Shown here: piece by piece, positions 29,796 to 39,327 of the stretch
Position numbering within the stretch: position 1 is the first letter of the stretch
Layout: each line of letters begins with the position of its first letter
Source: Fodinibius sp. Rm-B-1B1-1
GTDB taxonomy: Bacteria > Bacteroidota > Rhodothermia > Balneolales > Balneolaceae
Reading direction: 5' to 3'
DNA: 64,000 nt
NCBI RefSeq assembly: GCF_038594945.1
Contig: NZ_JBCFYD010000002.1
Span: 124,001-188,000 of the forward strand
Program-made: the position numbers and the translations under genes
Notes under the pieces: generated by a model
Told to the model about the DNA's origin: nothing
The model's input: only the letters and a program-made list of their open reading frames with translations
Database searches by the model: none

Positions 29796-30857
29796 TTAAA
29801 GTATTTTATTTAATAGTCTGATATATATTTCAATTCCTTCTTCAATTTCATCCAGTTGGATAAATTCATCTGCCGTATGTGAGCGTGCCGATTTACCAGG
29901 ACCAATTTTTAGCGAAGGTACTGATAAAAACGCCTGATCGGAGAGCGTTGGTGATCCGTACTGTTCCAATCCCATACTTTGCCCTGCCTTTATAATCGGG
30001 TGATCCAATGGCATGAATGAGGGATTCAGTCGGATGGATCTTGGGTGAATGACAGAGTCTATATTTCTTTCGACAATGTTCAAGATTTCCTTATTCGAAT
30101 AGGCATCAGTGCTTCGGATATCCACCGTAAAATCGCAGGTGTCAGGCACTACATTGTGTTGGCTGCCAGCGTGGACTTCCGTCACCGTCATCTTTACTGG
30201 TCCCAATGTCTCTGACTCTTCAGCGAATTCATAATTTTTAAACCATTCGATATCTGACAAGGCCTTGTAAATAGCATTTTCTCCTTCGTCGCGTGCGGCA
30301 TGCCCGCTTTTGCCTTTGGCCGTACATTCAAGCACCATCAATCCCTTTTCGGCAACAGCCATTCGCATTTGTGTTGGTTCTCCTACAATAGCGCAATCGA
30401 TTGGAGGTAGCATATCGAGGATTGAAACAATACCGTTGTCACCCGATATTTCCTCTTCGGCAGATGCGGCAAAGACAAGATTATAACTCAGGTTTTTCTT
30501 TGGGTAAAAGTGAATAAAAGCAGAAATAAGCGAAATTAACGGTCCCCCCGCATCATTCGCCCCCAGTCCAAAAAGTTTTCCATCTTCAACAACTGGCGTA
30601 AATGGATCTTTGGTATAGCCCGAATTGGGCTTTACAGTATCATGATGTGAATTGAGTAAAATAGTGGACTTATCCTCATCAAAATACTTATTGGTTGCCC
30701 ACAGGTTATTTTTGTAGCCTTTTGTCGGAATCCCCTGATCTTCAAAGAACTGCTGTAGAATTTCTGCTGTGGTATCCTCTTCTGTTGAAAAGGAAGGCGT
30801 AGTAATAAGCTTTTTTAAAAGTTCGGTACTATTTTCAACAAGTTGGTTTTGATTCAT
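29796..30857 (-). CDS. argE: M20-family deacylase of arginine synthesis (acetylcitrulline/acetylornithine deacetylase type)
   Basis: The 353-residue M20 metallopeptidase fold has NSHHDTVKP with His71 and Asp73, GANDAGGP with Asp102, AEEEISG with catalytic Glu134 and metal-ligand Glu135, and a C-terminal HTADEFIQLDE. It has the M20 dimerisation lid. Since the operon contains an N-acyl-ornithine carbamoyltransferase rather than a plain ArgF, the likely substrate is N-acyl-citrulline (acetyl, perhaps succinyl). This is an inference from context. It overlaps argB by 4 bases. Confidence 0.85.
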   Translation of the reverse strand: MNQNQLVENSTELLKKLITTPSFSTEEDTTAEILQQFFEDQGIPTKGYKNNLWATNKYFDEDKSTILLNSHHDTVKPNSGYTKDPFTPVVEDGKLFGLGANDAGGPLISLISAFIHFYPKKNLSYNLVFAASAEEEISGDNGIVSILDMLPPIDCAIVGEPTQMRMAVAEKGLMVLECTAKGKSGHAARDEGENAIYKALSDIEWFKNYEFAEESETLGPVKMTVTEVHAGSQHNVVPDTCDFTVDIRSTDAYSNKEILNIVERNIDSVIHPRSIRLNPSFMPLDHPIIKAGQSMGLEQYGSPTLSDQAFLSVPSLKIGPGKSARSHTADEFIQLDEIEEGIEIYIRLLNKIL

Positions 30858-31630
30858 AACGAGAGTTCGGTTCCAGTGTTGTTTAGTAGATTTTCAGCGT
30901 GTTTGATATGTACTTGTTGTACATCCTGCTTCAGTGCTTCAAATGCGGTATCCAGCTTGGGAATCATGCCTTCATGGATGACACCTTCACTTTTTAAATC
31001 GAGATAGTTTTGCTTTTTAAGCTGTGGAATCCACGAATCGGGATCTTTTATATTTTTAAGTACTCCTTGTTCTTCGAAGCAATAGATTAACGAAACGTTG
31101 TAGTGTTTGGTCAGAGCAATCGACAGTGTTGAAGCAATGGTATCCGCGTTGGTATTGAGCAATTGACCCTGGGTGTCGTGAGTGATAGCTGGGAAAACAG
31201 GCACGATTTGCTCATCCAGCAAGCGTCTGATAAAATAATTATTGATGGATTTCGCCTCGATATCACCGACAAATCCGTAATTAATTTCGGTGCCGGTTCG
31301 CTTTTTGGCAGGAATAATATTGAGATCCGCGCCTGAAAGTCCCAATGCATTACACGAACGGCCCTGCAGCTTGGCCACAATATTTTTGTTGATTAGTCCG
31401 GCATAAACCATCACCGCAACATCGAGGGCCGGCTTATCGGTTATGCGCCGTCCGTTGTTCATCTGGATGGGGATGTCCAATTTTTTACACAGGTCGGACG
31501 CGGAACTTCCCCCCCCATGCACCAGGATTTTGGGTTCGTCCAGTTGGACAAAATTGGCAAGAAAATTCTCCAGTTTTTTCTCATCATTGGCGATATTTCC
31601 GCCAATTTTGATGACGTGAAGCGTGTTCAT
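30854..31630 (-). CDS. argB: Acetylglutamate kinase
   Basis: The 258-residue amino-acid kinase fold phosphorylates N-acetylglutamate. HVIKIGGNIANDEKK at the N-terminus, KILVHGGGSSAS and NNGRRITDKPALDV are typical, as is the ATP-binding loop around LNTNADTIASTLS. It overlaps argE by 4 bases and shares one base with argF', indicating tight coupling. Whether it takes acetyl- or succinylglutamate depends on the carbamoyltransferase issue noted for argF'. Confidence 0.93.
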   Translation of the reverse strand: MNTLHVIKIGGNIANDEKKLENFLANFVQLDEPKILVHGGGSSASDLCKKLDIPIQMNNGRRITDKPALDVAVMVYAGLINKNIVAKLQGRSCNALGLSGADLNIIPAKKRTGTEINYGFVGDIEAKSINNYFIRRLLDEQIVPVFPAITHDTQGQLLNTNADTIASTLSIALTKHYNVSLIYCFEEQGVLKNIKDPDSWIPQLKKQNYLDLKSEGVIHEGMIPKLDTAFEALKQDVQQVHIKHAENLLNNTGTELSL

Positions 31631-32565
31631 TATAAATCCTCCAAAATGTTTTTAAGCACAGCCTGTGCTGCGTATTCTCTGTTTTTTGCCTGCTTGTAGA
31701 CCAGTGATTGGTCAATGACTTGATCGGTTGCCACTACATTCCTCCGGATAGGCAGACAGTGCATAAATTTTCCATTATTTGTGAGATTCATTTTTTCGGA
31801 AGTGATGGTCCAGTTCTTTTCGATTTGGGGTGTTTGTCCATAATTTGAATAACTCGACCAGTTTTTGGCGTAAATGAAATCGGCATCTTTAAAGGCTTCT
31901 TTTTGGTTATGAGTGATCGGAACTCCACCCGTAAACTGATCGCTGAGCTCATATCCTTTGGGATGCGTTAGCTTAATTTTGGCATCGGTTTGCACAATCC
32001 ATTCGAGAAACGAGTTTGCGACTGCTTGTGGCAACTTTTTGGGATGCGGCGCCCAGCTCAATACCACTTTTGGTTTTTGGATTCCCGATTCGGCAATGGT
32101 AGCCAGATCCGTCAGCGATTGTAGCGGATGCAGCGTTGCCGATTCCAGGCTGATTACCGGGACCGAAGAGTATTCCAAAAACTTGTTCAGCACTTTTTCT
32201 TCATAATCTTCTTTTTGGTTTTGCAGATTGGCAAACGTTCGTACGCCCATCACATCGCAATAACTACTGATAACTTGTACCGCATCTTTGATATGTTCCT
32301 GGGTTGATCCGTCCATGATTGTGCCGTCCTCAAACTCGATGTTCCAGGCGTCCGCGTTGATGTTCATCACGGTTACATCCATTCCGATATTTTGTGCTGC
32401 TTTTTGGGTACTCATCCGCGTGCGCAGGCTGGGATTGAAAAAGATGAGAGCCAGCGATTTGTGTTTTCCAACTTTTGACTCCACACCATTGTTCTTTATT
32501 GAAGGAACTTGCTGCACGAGTTTATTGGGATTTTTGACGTCGGTTATTGAGGTAAAATTGTTCAT
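31630..32565 (-). CDS. argF': N-acyl-L-ornithine carbamoyltransferase (N-acetyl/N-succinylornithine type)
   Basis: The 311-residue protein belongs to the Bacteroidota branch of transcarbamylases acting on N-acylated ornithine. The carbamoyl-phosphate loop is FFNPSLRTRMSTQ (about 42-54) and HCLPIRRNV (with HPLQSLTDL) supplies other active-site residues. From memory, one residue separates the two known types: Pro90 in Bacteroides fragilis succinylornithine enzyme and Glu92 in Xanthomonas acetylornithine enzyme. By unaided alignment that position appears to be Gln89 here (MDGSTQEHIKDA), so specificity is unclear. Confidence 0.9.
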   Translation of the reverse strand: MNNFTSITDVKNPNKLVQQVPSIKNNGVESKVGKHKSLALIFFNPSLRTRMSTQKAAQNIGMDVTVMNINADAWNIEFEDGTIMDGSTQEHIKDAVQVISSYCDVMGVRTFANLQNQKEDYEEKVLNKFLEYSSVPVISLESATLHPLQSLTDLATIAESGIQKPKVVLSWAPHPKKLPQAVANSFLEWIVQTDAKIKLTHPKGYELSDQFTGGVPITHNQKEAFKDADFIYAKNWSSYSNYGQTPQIEKNWTITSEKMNLTNNGKFMHCLPIRRNVVATDQVIDQSLVYKQAKNREYAAQAVLKNILEDL

Positions 32566-32567
32566 TG

Positions 32568-33698
32568 TTACTGGTTTAAAACGTTTTTTATAGCATTCAT
32601 GAATTGATCGATTTCTTGGTTGTGGATTCCCAACGGTGGGAGGAGCCGTAAGACATTAGGATTCGAAGAAACACCAGTAATAACTTGTTCTTGGTTGATG
32701 AGTTGCTGGCGTATTTCTTTGATTTCGAACGGAAATTCTATACCGATCATGAGTCCGCGTCCTCGTACTTCCTTAACTTCCGGCAGTTTTGATAAGTCAT
32801 TTATTAATTTCGCTCCGATTGTTGCAGCATTACAGATCATCTGCTCGTTTTCGAGTACTTCAAGTACCGCTATTGATGCGGCACAAGCCAAATGATTTCC
32901 TCCAAACGTTGAGCCGAGTCTGCCGTGTTTGGCCTTAAAATCTGGACTCAATATCGTGCCGGCGACGGGGAATCCGTTGCCCATGCCTTTTGCCACAGTA
33001 ATAATATCGGGTTCGATGCCGGCATGCTGATGGGCAAAGAACTTGCCTGTGCGACCAAATCCCGATTGAATTTCGTCGCAAATCAGAACCACGTTGTGCT
33101 TGTTACAGAGCTGGCGAACTTGCTTTAAAAAAGAATCTTCAAACAGGCGAATACCGCCGATGCCCTGTATTGGTTCCAGCACAACAGCGCAGACATCCCC
33201 GCCGTTGATTTCAGATTGCAGTTTTTCAAAGTTGTTCATCTTCAGGAAAATTACTTCACCGCCTTCGTTAATCGGAGCAGTATATTCTTCTTTGTCCGTT
33301 ACGCTTAAAGCGGTCGTAGTGCGTCCATGAAAGGCTTTTTTGAAGGATACGACTTTCGATTTCCCGGTATGGAAGGAGGCCATTTTAAGGGCATTTTCCA
33401 CAGATTCGGCTCCCGAATTGCAGAGGAAAAGCTGGTAGTCATCATATCCTGAAAGTTTGCCAAGTTTCTTTGCTAACTTTTTTTGCAAGGGATTTTGAAC
33501 TGAATTCGAATAAAATCCGAGACCGTTCAGCTGCTTAGTAATTTTGTTTACGAAATGCGAATGCGAATGGCCAATCGAGATTACTGCGTGTCCGCCGTAG
33601 AAATCGAGATATTTTTCCCCATCATTGCAGAATACATAATTGCCCTGCGCTTTTACGGGTTCAAGATTTAAAAGGGGATATACGTCGAAAATTTCCAT
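32568..33698 (-). CDS. argD: Acetylornithine aminotransferase
   Basis: The 376-residue class III PLP aminotransferase converts N-acyl-glutamate semialdehyde to N-acyl-ornithine. GHSHSHFV, CNSGAESVENALKMA, the PLP Asp/Gln block ICDEIQSGFGRTGKFF and the lysine loop TVAKGMGNGFPVAGT (PLP-binding Lys) are conserved. Only 2 bases separate it from argF' and 1 base from argC, so all are cotranslated. Confidence 0.95.
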   Translation of the reverse strand: MEIFDVYPLLNLEPVKAQGNYVFCNDGEKYLDFYGGHAVISIGHSHSHFVNKITKQLNGLGFYSNSVQNPLQKKLAKKLGKLSGYDDYQLFLCNSGAESVENALKMASFHTGKSKVVSFKKAFHGRTTTALSVTDKEEYTAPINEGGEVIFLKMNNFEKLQSEINGGDVCAVVLEPIQGIGGIRLFEDSFLKQVRQLCNKHNVVLICDEIQSGFGRTGKFFAHQHAGIEPDIITVAKGMGNGFPVAGTILSPDFKAKHGRLGSTFGGNHLACAASIAVLEVLENEQMICNAATIGAKLINDLSKLPEVKEVRGRGLMIGIEFPFEIKEIRQQLINQEQVITGVSSNPNVLRLLPPLGIHNQEIDQFMNAIKNVLNQ

Positions 33699-33699
33699 G

Positions 33700-34677
33700 T
33701 TAGAAGTGCGTAGCTTTGAGTTGAAGTGCAGTTTTTTCGTCGAGTTTAAACATCAGATTCATATTTTGCAGTGCCTGCCCCGATGCCCCTTTAAGCAGGT
33801 TATCGATGATGCAGGTGACCAACAGTTTGCCATTTTCTTTCTGAAGATGGAGTAGGCATTTATTAGTGTTTACCACTTGTTTCAGGTGGAGCGGTTCTTC
33901 ACTGAGATGAACAAACGGTGCATCCGCGTAGAATTCTTCGTACAACGATTGTGCTTGCTCCAGTGACAGGTCGCTTTCGGTGTATGCGGATATAAAAATG
34001 CCCCGGGAAAAATTACCTCGGACAGGCACAAAATTAAGTTCCGAATTGTAATCCGGGAAAAGCTGTGTCAAACTCTGTGTTACTTCGCCCACATGTTGGT
34101 GATCAAGTGCTTTGTAAATCGATACGTTATTATCGCGCCAGCTAAAATGAGTGGTGTCTCGCAATGAACTTCCCGCGCCCGTTGATCCGGTTATACCATG
34201 AATGTGGATCCCATTTTCCAAGGCGGATATGTGTGCCGCCGGCAGCAGCGCCAGTTGGATGGCAGTCGCAAAACAGCCGGGATTGGCTATATTATCAGCA
34301 TCTGAAATTGCTGATTTTTGAAGTTCGGGAAGTCCATAAATGAATTTACGATTTCCAAACGAATTGTTGTCAGCGAGCCTGAAATCCCGACTCAAATCGA
34401 TGATTTTAGTGCCTGGGGATACGGTGAAATCCTGCAGAATTTTTGTAGAATTTCCATGTCCCGTACAGAGAAAAAGCACATCAACATTAGGATTTATCTC
34501 TGAGCTAAATTCGAGATTTGTATCTCCCAGGAGATCTTGGTGAACCGACGTAACCGGCTTACCGGCGCGGCTCGTACTGAATACAAAATCAATTTTTGTT
34601 TTGGGATGGACGAGCAGCAGGCGAATGAGTTCGCCGGCGGTGTAACCCGATCCACCTACAATTCCTACGTTAATCAT
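33700..34677 (-). CDS. argC: N-acetyl-gamma-glutamyl-phosphate reductase
   Basis: The 325-residue enzyme reduces N-acyl-glutamyl phosphate to the semialdehyde with NADPH. VGIVGGSGYTAGELIRLL is the dinucleotide-binding site and ANPGCFATAIQLALLPA carries the catalytic Cys. FVPVRGNFSRGIF is also typical. It overlaps argG by 8 bases at its 5' end. Confidence 0.95.
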   Translation of the reverse strand: MINVGIVGGSGYTAGELIRLLLVHPKTKIDFVFSTSRAGKPVTSVHQDLLGDTNLEFSSEINPNVDVLFLCTGHGNSTKILQDFTVSPGTKIIDLSRDFRLADNNSFGNRKFIYGLPELQKSAISDADNIANPGCFATAIQLALLPAAHISALENGIHIHGITGSTGAGSSLRDTTHFSWRDNNVSIYKALDHQHVGEVTQSLTQLFPDYNSELNFVPVRGNFSRGIFISAYTESDLSLEQAQSLYEEFYADAPFVHLSEEPLHLKQVVNTNKCLLHLQKENGKLLVTCIIDNLLKGASGQALQNMNLMFKLDEKTALQLKATHF

Positions 34678-35866
34678 AACTGTTTACCGATTGGTGGATA
34701 TTTATTTGATTGGACAATATTTTGGCAAAACCTTTGACGTCCTGACCGCTCCAGGCTTTGTTCATTTCGCCATAGTCGCCAAATTTGGCGTTCATTAAAT
34801 CGTTGGGTGAAGAAACACCTTCGATTTCAAAGCGATAGGGGTGAAGCTGCAATTTAACTTTACCGGTTACATTCGACTGGGTATCAGATAGAAAACCTTC
34901 TATATTTCGCATCACCGGATCCAGATACTGTCCCTCGTGCAACATCATGCCATACCAATCAGCAAGCTGATCTTTCCAATGAATTTGCCATTTGGTGAGC
35001 ACGTGTTTTTCAAGATGCTTGTGGGCGTTTATCAGAATCATGGGAGCGGCGGCTTCAAATCCTACGCGACCTTTAATACCAATAATGGTATCACCGACGT
35101 GAATATCACGTCCGATTGCATATTTTGATGCCAGTTCATCTACTGTTTGAATGAGTTCGACAGGAGTAAGTGTTTGGTCATTCAGCCCAACCGGTTCGCC
35201 TTGTTCAAACTTAACTTCTATAGATTGTGGTTTCTTTTTTTCGAGCTGACTTGGCCATGCTTCGTCGGGCAATGGTTGGTCGGAAGTTAGTGTTTCGGCT
35301 CCGCCTACACTCGTGCCCCATAGCCCTTTGTTGATCGAATATTTGGATTCCGCCCAGTCGAAGTCGAATCCATTTTGTTGTAAAAAATCCACTTCTTCTT
35401 GTCGCGATAGTTGCTGATCACGAATGGGAGTAATAATCTCCATGTTGGGAGCTATGACGTTGAACACCAAGTCGAATCGCACTTGATCGTTACCAGCACC
35501 CGTGCTGCCGTGTGCGATGGCATCGGTGCCAATTTCTTGGGCGTATTTGGCGATGGCTACCGCTTGGAAAACACGTTCAGAACTCACTGAAAGGGGATAA
35601 GTGTCGTTTTTCAGTACGTTCCCGAAGATCAGATATTTAATCACTTTCCAGTAAAATTCTTCGGTTTGATCGAGTGTTTGGTGGGAGTCGGCCCCCAGGT
35701 TATATGCATGTGTTTTAGTTTGCGATAATTCTTCATCCGAAAATCCACCCGTATTAACAAGAACTGTATGAATTTTCCCATCATAAGTTTGCTTGAGATA
35801 AGGCACACAGTATGAGGTATCGAGTCCTCCGCTGAATGCCAGTACAATTTTTTTCTTTGAGCTCAT
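34670..35866 (-). CDS. argG: Argininosuccinate synthase
   Basis: The 398-residue protein joins citrulline and aspartate at the cost of ATP. The PP-loop VLAFSGGLDTSYCVPYL (about 8-24) and the citrulline/aspartate-binding AHGSTGAGNDQVRFDL are standard. The Bacteroidota form is a divergent type I enzyme. It is the second gene of the operon, 6 bases after the GNAT gene. Confidence 0.95.
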   Translation of the reverse strand: MSSKKKIVLAFSGGLDTSYCVPYLKQTYDGKIHTVLVNTGGFSDEELSQTKTHAYNLGADSHQTLDQTEEFYWKVIKYLIFGNVLKNDTYPLSVSSERVFQAVAIAKYAQEIGTDAIAHGSTGAGNDQVRFDLVFNVIAPNMEIITPIRDQQLSRQEEVDFLQQNGFDFDWAESKYSINKGLWGTSVGGAETLTSDQPLPDEAWPSQLEKKKPQSIEVKFEQGEPVGLNDQTLTPVELIQTVDELASKYAIGRDIHVGDTIIGIKGRVGFEAAAPMILINAHKHLEKHVLTKWQIHWKDQLADWYGMMLHEGQYLDPVMRNIEGFLSDTQSNVTGKVKLQLHPYRFEIEGVSSPNDLMNAKFGDYGEMNKAWSGQDVKGFAKILSNQINIHQSVNSYD

Positions 35867-35872
35867 TGGAGA

Positions 35873-36541
35873 TTACTTTTTAAAATTGAAAATTGATTTC
35901 GTTTTGCGTTTGATATTGATTTTATGCAGGCGTACAAAGCGCTTGAACTGTTCCCAGCGCTTGGCCTTTTGTTCAGACTCACTCTGGTTTTTAGGTTTAT
36001 TTTTCTCTTTTTGGGGATCGTATAGCATGCCGGTGCACAAGCAATCTTTACGATCTTCACTGGTCAAAATATCGTAGTTAGGACAACTCTGGCAGCCTTG
36101 CCAAAATTCTTCGTCTTGGGTCAGCTCAGAGAAAGTGACTGGACGATACCCCATATCGGAATTGATTTTCATTACGGCCATACTGGTGGTTATACCGAAT
36201 ATCTTGGCATTGGGGTATTTTTCGCGAGATAATTGGAAAATGCGTTCCTTGATTTTTCTGCCGAGCCCGAGTTTGCGGTAGTGCGGATGCACAATGAGTC
36301 CCGAATTGGCGATATATTTGTTGTGATCCCAATTTTCGATGTAGCAAAAGCCGGCCAGCTGATTATTTTGTTCATCAACAGCAATAACCGCTTTTCCTTC
36401 ATTTATTTTATCTTGGATATATTCGGGAGCACGTTTTGCAATGCCTGTACCGCGTTTTTTTGCGGCTTCTTCCATGAGGTCACAAATTGTTTCTGCAAAA
36501 GAAAGATGCTCTGTGTTGGCTACGGTGATTGTAATATTCAT
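35873..36541 (-). CDS. GNAT acetyltransferase heading the arginine operon, likely N-acetylglutamate synthase
   Basis: The 222-residue protein is a GNAT. The acetyl-CoA loop is RKLGLGRKIKER (about 89-100). It is the first gene of the operon, and no classical ArgA or ArgJ is present, so it probably makes N-acetylglutamate. This is inferred from position and from the similar placement in other Bacteroidota. The C-terminal extension has four cysteines (150, 153, 167, 169: CQSC and CLC) that could bind a metal, followed by a basic Lys/Arg-rich tail. Both features are unlike ArgA. Confidence 0.8.
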   Translation of the reverse strand: MNITITVANTEHLSFAETICDLMEEAAKKRGTGIAKRAPEYIQDKINEGKAVIAVDEQNNQLAGFCYIENWDHNKYIANSGLIVHPHYRKLGLGRKIKERIFQLSREKYPNAKIFGITTSMAVMKINSDMGYRPVTFSELTQDEEFWQGCQSCPNYDILTSEDRKDCLCTGMLYDPQKEKNKPKNQSESEQKAKRWEQFKRFVRLHKINIKRKTKSIFNFKK

Positions 36542-37043
36542 CGTACGGCGATGGTTGAAATCTATCAGCGATAAAGTTATCCGCTGGGTGAAAATATTTG
36601 GTGATAAAAGTGATAGGGTCGTTCGGAGTGATACTAAATGGTGTACCCTCCGATAGGAAGGTTGTTGTTAAGCCCGAAAGGGCCGTCGCCGTACAGAAAT
36701 CCGGAACATAGATGGGCCTGCAACAGATGGACTGTCGCTAAAAAGTACGATATTTGTTCCGTTTAATTTCATTGCCCATTAAACTATGGTCTTTAGAGAA
36801 AAAAACAAATAGATATTGTTTCTGTTATAATTTCTGCATTTTATAGGTGCGATTCGGGAATTTATTTATGTCGCTAAATCCTTATATAACATTGAATAAT
36901 GAGATTAATGTTAGCCATAACCGGATGGTTTAGGTAGGTATATGTCCCAGGTAAAATTGTGAGCAAAAAATTACTATAATGGGGATTTATTGTTCTATAA
37001 TGTGCGAATGCGAAAGATTGGCAATATTTAGCAATTAAAGTTT
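36542..37043. other. 502-base intergenic region with two small hairpins, function unassigned
   Basis: This is the longest gap without a gene, between the divergent arginine operon and recQ. It holds no ORF with coding character. About 36641-36755 is richer in GC than its surroundings and has two adjacent tetraloop hairpins: CCCTCC-GATA-GGAAGG (one mismatch) and GCCC-GAAA-GGGC. A further weak pairing is ACAG..TCC with GGACTGT. I could not match this to any riboswitch, 6S, SRP RNA, tmRNA or RNase P motif. The rest (36760-37040) is AT-rich and probably carries the recQ promoter (TATAAT-like sequences occur), but no confident site can be given. Confidence 0.4.
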
Positions 37044-38969
37044 ATGAATAATAATCTTTTTGAAAAGGCACAGGAATCCCTAAAAAAACATTGGGGCTTT
37101 CCATCCTTTCGGCCGGGCCAAGATAAAGTGATTCAATCGGTATTGGATGGAAAAAATACGATGGTGCTTTTTCCTACGGGCGGGGGAAAATCATTGTGTT
37201 ACCAAGTGCCGGCTACGGTGCTGGATGGAGTGACGATTGTTATTTCTCCGCTGGTAGCCTTGATGCAGGATCAGGTAGAGCAGCTTAATAGCCGTGGTAT
37301 TTCTGCTACGTTTGTGAACAGTACAATTTCGTCGTGGGAAATTGAACAGCGGTTTGCCAATGCCCGTAATGGGATGTATGATTTGCTCTATTGTTCTCCT
37401 GAACGATTGAAAACACCACTTTGGGAAGCAGAGATGCCGAAGCTGGATATCGATGTTATTGCTATTGATGAGGCACACTGTATCTCGGAATGGGGGCACG
37501 ATTTCCGGCCGAGCTATCGTGAAATCCGTCCGGCGTTAGAAGATATTGCCGATGACGTTACATGGGTTGCCCTGACGGCCACAGCTACTCCGGAAGTTCG
37601 GGATGATATTCAAAAGAATTTGGAGTTAGAAGATCCGGTTATAGTTTCAAAAGGATTTGAACGGCCAAATTTAAAGTGGTGGGTTATTGCAACCGAAAAG
37701 AAGGAGAAAAAGCTACTGCAAGCAGTGCAAAGGGCGGCTCCCAAAGGATCGGGATTGATTTATGGGGGGACGCGACGGAACTGTGAGGCATTATCCCAAA
37801 AGATAGAACAGAAGCTGGGTGTGCAAACGAAGGCTTATCATGCGGGAGTTGATTCTGCCCAGCGACAACAAATTCAGCAGGAATGGATTGAGGGTACGAT
37901 TCCATTGGTGGTAGCTACGAATGCGTTTGGTATGGGTATCGATAAAGCAGACTGTCGGTATGTGATTCATTACGAGATGCCATATTCGTTGGAATCATAT
38001 TACCAAGAGGCCGGACGTGCCGGGCGGGATGGGGAAGAGAGTTTTCCTATGCTTCTGTTTAAACCTGCCGATGCGATTATTGCAAAAAAACGAATAAAGG
38101 ATTCGTATCCCGGTAAAGATCAGCTGCAAAAAGTGTATGATGCATTGTGCGATCACTTAAATTTAGCGGTTGGGTCGGAGATGGAAGAACGTCAAGAGGT
38201 GTCGGTACAGGCGCTTGAAAAACGGTCGGGATTGGACAAACGGAAAGTCCGCACAGCTCTTGATGTGCTCAATCAATTAGAGATTGTGGAGGTTGTTGAG
38301 CATATCAGTCCACAAGTGGGGGTACATTTTATTGCTAACCAGGATTATGTTCACGATCAAATTAATACGTTAGAGAACCAACAAAAGGCGGAGTTTTTGG
38401 ACGTTCTATTTCGTCAATTTGGTGGAGAAGCATTTGGAAAAATGAAATACCTGGAGTTCGATTACATCAAGCGGAAGTTAGGAATGTCACCAAATGCTGT
38501 AAAAAAAGGGATGCAAGTACTGCAGGACCGAGATCATATTTTAAAGTATGAATTGATTGGAGAATTGCCCTTGATAATATTAAATGCGGAGCGTCAATCT
38601 ACGTTGACACTAAGTACCGAGGAGTTGGAAAAGCATCGCGATAATCTACTCAAGAAGTTAGATTATATGACAGGATACATAGAAACTGATGGATGCCGGG
38701 AAAAGTATATCCGCCATTATTTTGGGGAAGAAGATGTTCAGGCTTGTGGGCATTGCGATAATTGTTTGAAGGATGAGAGATTACAGGGGGCTATTGAGGA
38801 AGAAGAAATTTTGACGTTGAAAAGGCTTTTAGCTGATAATCCTTTGTCGTTTCAAGAAATAATTAGTCAGTTAGGTTGGACAAAGGAACGTACTAAACAC
38901 GTGATAAGCTATTTAGAGAGAGAAAAAATATTGGTAAATAAGGGGGAGAAATATTCCTGGAAGAAATAG
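37044..38969 (+). CDS. recQ: ATP-dependent DNA helicase RecQ
   Basis: The 641-residue superfamily 2 helicase unwinds DNA 3' to 5' in recombination and repair. Walker A is [15 protein letters not shown] with Lys49, the DEAH box is [19 protein letters not shown], and motif VI is [12 protein letters not shown]. The RQC zinc-binding cysteines are visible at [20 protein letters not shown] with CDNC. A C-terminal winged-helix region remains, but a typical HRDC domain is not obvious, so it may be a shorter RecQ. It is monocistronic, ending 1 base before the convergent DUF4296 gene. Confidence 0.95.
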   Translation: MNNNLFEKAQESLKKHWGFPSFRPGQDKVIQSVLDGKNTMVLFPTGGGKSLCYQVPATVLDGVTIVISPLVALMQDQVEQLNSRGISATFVNSTISSWEIEQRFANARNGMYDLLYCSPERLKTPLWEAEMPKLDIDVIAIDEAHCISEWGHDFRPSYREIRPALEDIADDVTWVALTATATPEVRDDIQKNLELEDPVIVSKGFERPNLKWWVIATEKKEKKLLQAVQRAAPKGSGLIYGGTRRNCEALSQKIEQKLGVQTKAYHAGVDSAQRQQIQQEWIEGTIPLVVATNAFGMGIDKADCRYVIHYEMPYSLESYYQEAGRAGRDGEESFPMLLFKPADAIIAKKRIKDSYPGKDQLQKVYDALCDHLNLAVGSEMEERQEVSVQALEKRSGLDKRKVRTALDVLNQLEIVEVVEHISPQVGVHFIANQDYVHDQINTLENQQKAEFLDVLFRQFGGEAFGKMKYLEFDYIKRKLGMSPNAVKKGMQVLQDRDHILKYELIGELPLIILNAERQSTLTLSTEELEKHRDNLLKKLDYMTGYIETDGCREKYIRHYFGEEDVQACGHCDNCLKDERLQGAIEEEEILTLKRLLADNPLSFQEIISQLGWTKERTKHVISYLEREKILVNKGEKYSWKK

Positions 38970-38970
38970 T

Positions 38971-39327
38971 TTATCCCGGAATTGAATCCTGTTGGGTGGT
39001 ATCGGCAACCTGATCCATTTTTAGTTGTTCAATTGCTGCATCAATGCGTTGAAGTTGTTGTTCGGGAAACTGCTCGTAATAGCGATGGCTGCGAACAAAA
39101 GTGGAGTCAGTGGTTTGATATTTCTGAAATACTTCTTGGGTAAGTGAGTCGACCAGAAGGCTGTCCAGGGAATTTGTTTCTCCGTAAGAACGTACCAGTT
39201 GGAGTTCAATCATTAAATCAATATAGGTATCCTCTTCCAATAAAGATTTTGGTTTCGGAGGATGATCACTTGAACAGCTAACCGACAAGAACATCCCCAA
39301 AAAAATAAGAGGAAGCAGCCATTTCAT
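38971..39327 (-). CDS. DUF4296 family lipoprotein
   Basis: The 118-residue protein has a lipoprotein signal peptide (hydrophobic 3-16, then LSVSC with Cys18). After the Ser/Asp/Pro-rich linker, the conserved LLEEDTYIDLMIELQLVRSY block matches DUF4296, a short lipoprotein family almost confined to Bacteroidota. Function is unknown. It overlaps the SDR gene by 4 bases. Confidence 0.85.
   Translation of the reverse strand: MKWLLPLIFLGMFLSVSCSSDHPPKPKSLLEEDTYIDLMIELQLVRSYGETNSLDSLLVDSLTQEVFQKYQTTDSTFVRSHRYYEQFPEQQLQRIDAAIEQLKMDQVADTTQQDSIPG

Noticed and set aside
36641-36755. SRP RNA, 6S RNA, tmRNA or RNase P RNA
   Set aside because: None of the key conserved motifs of these RNAs could be found on either strand.
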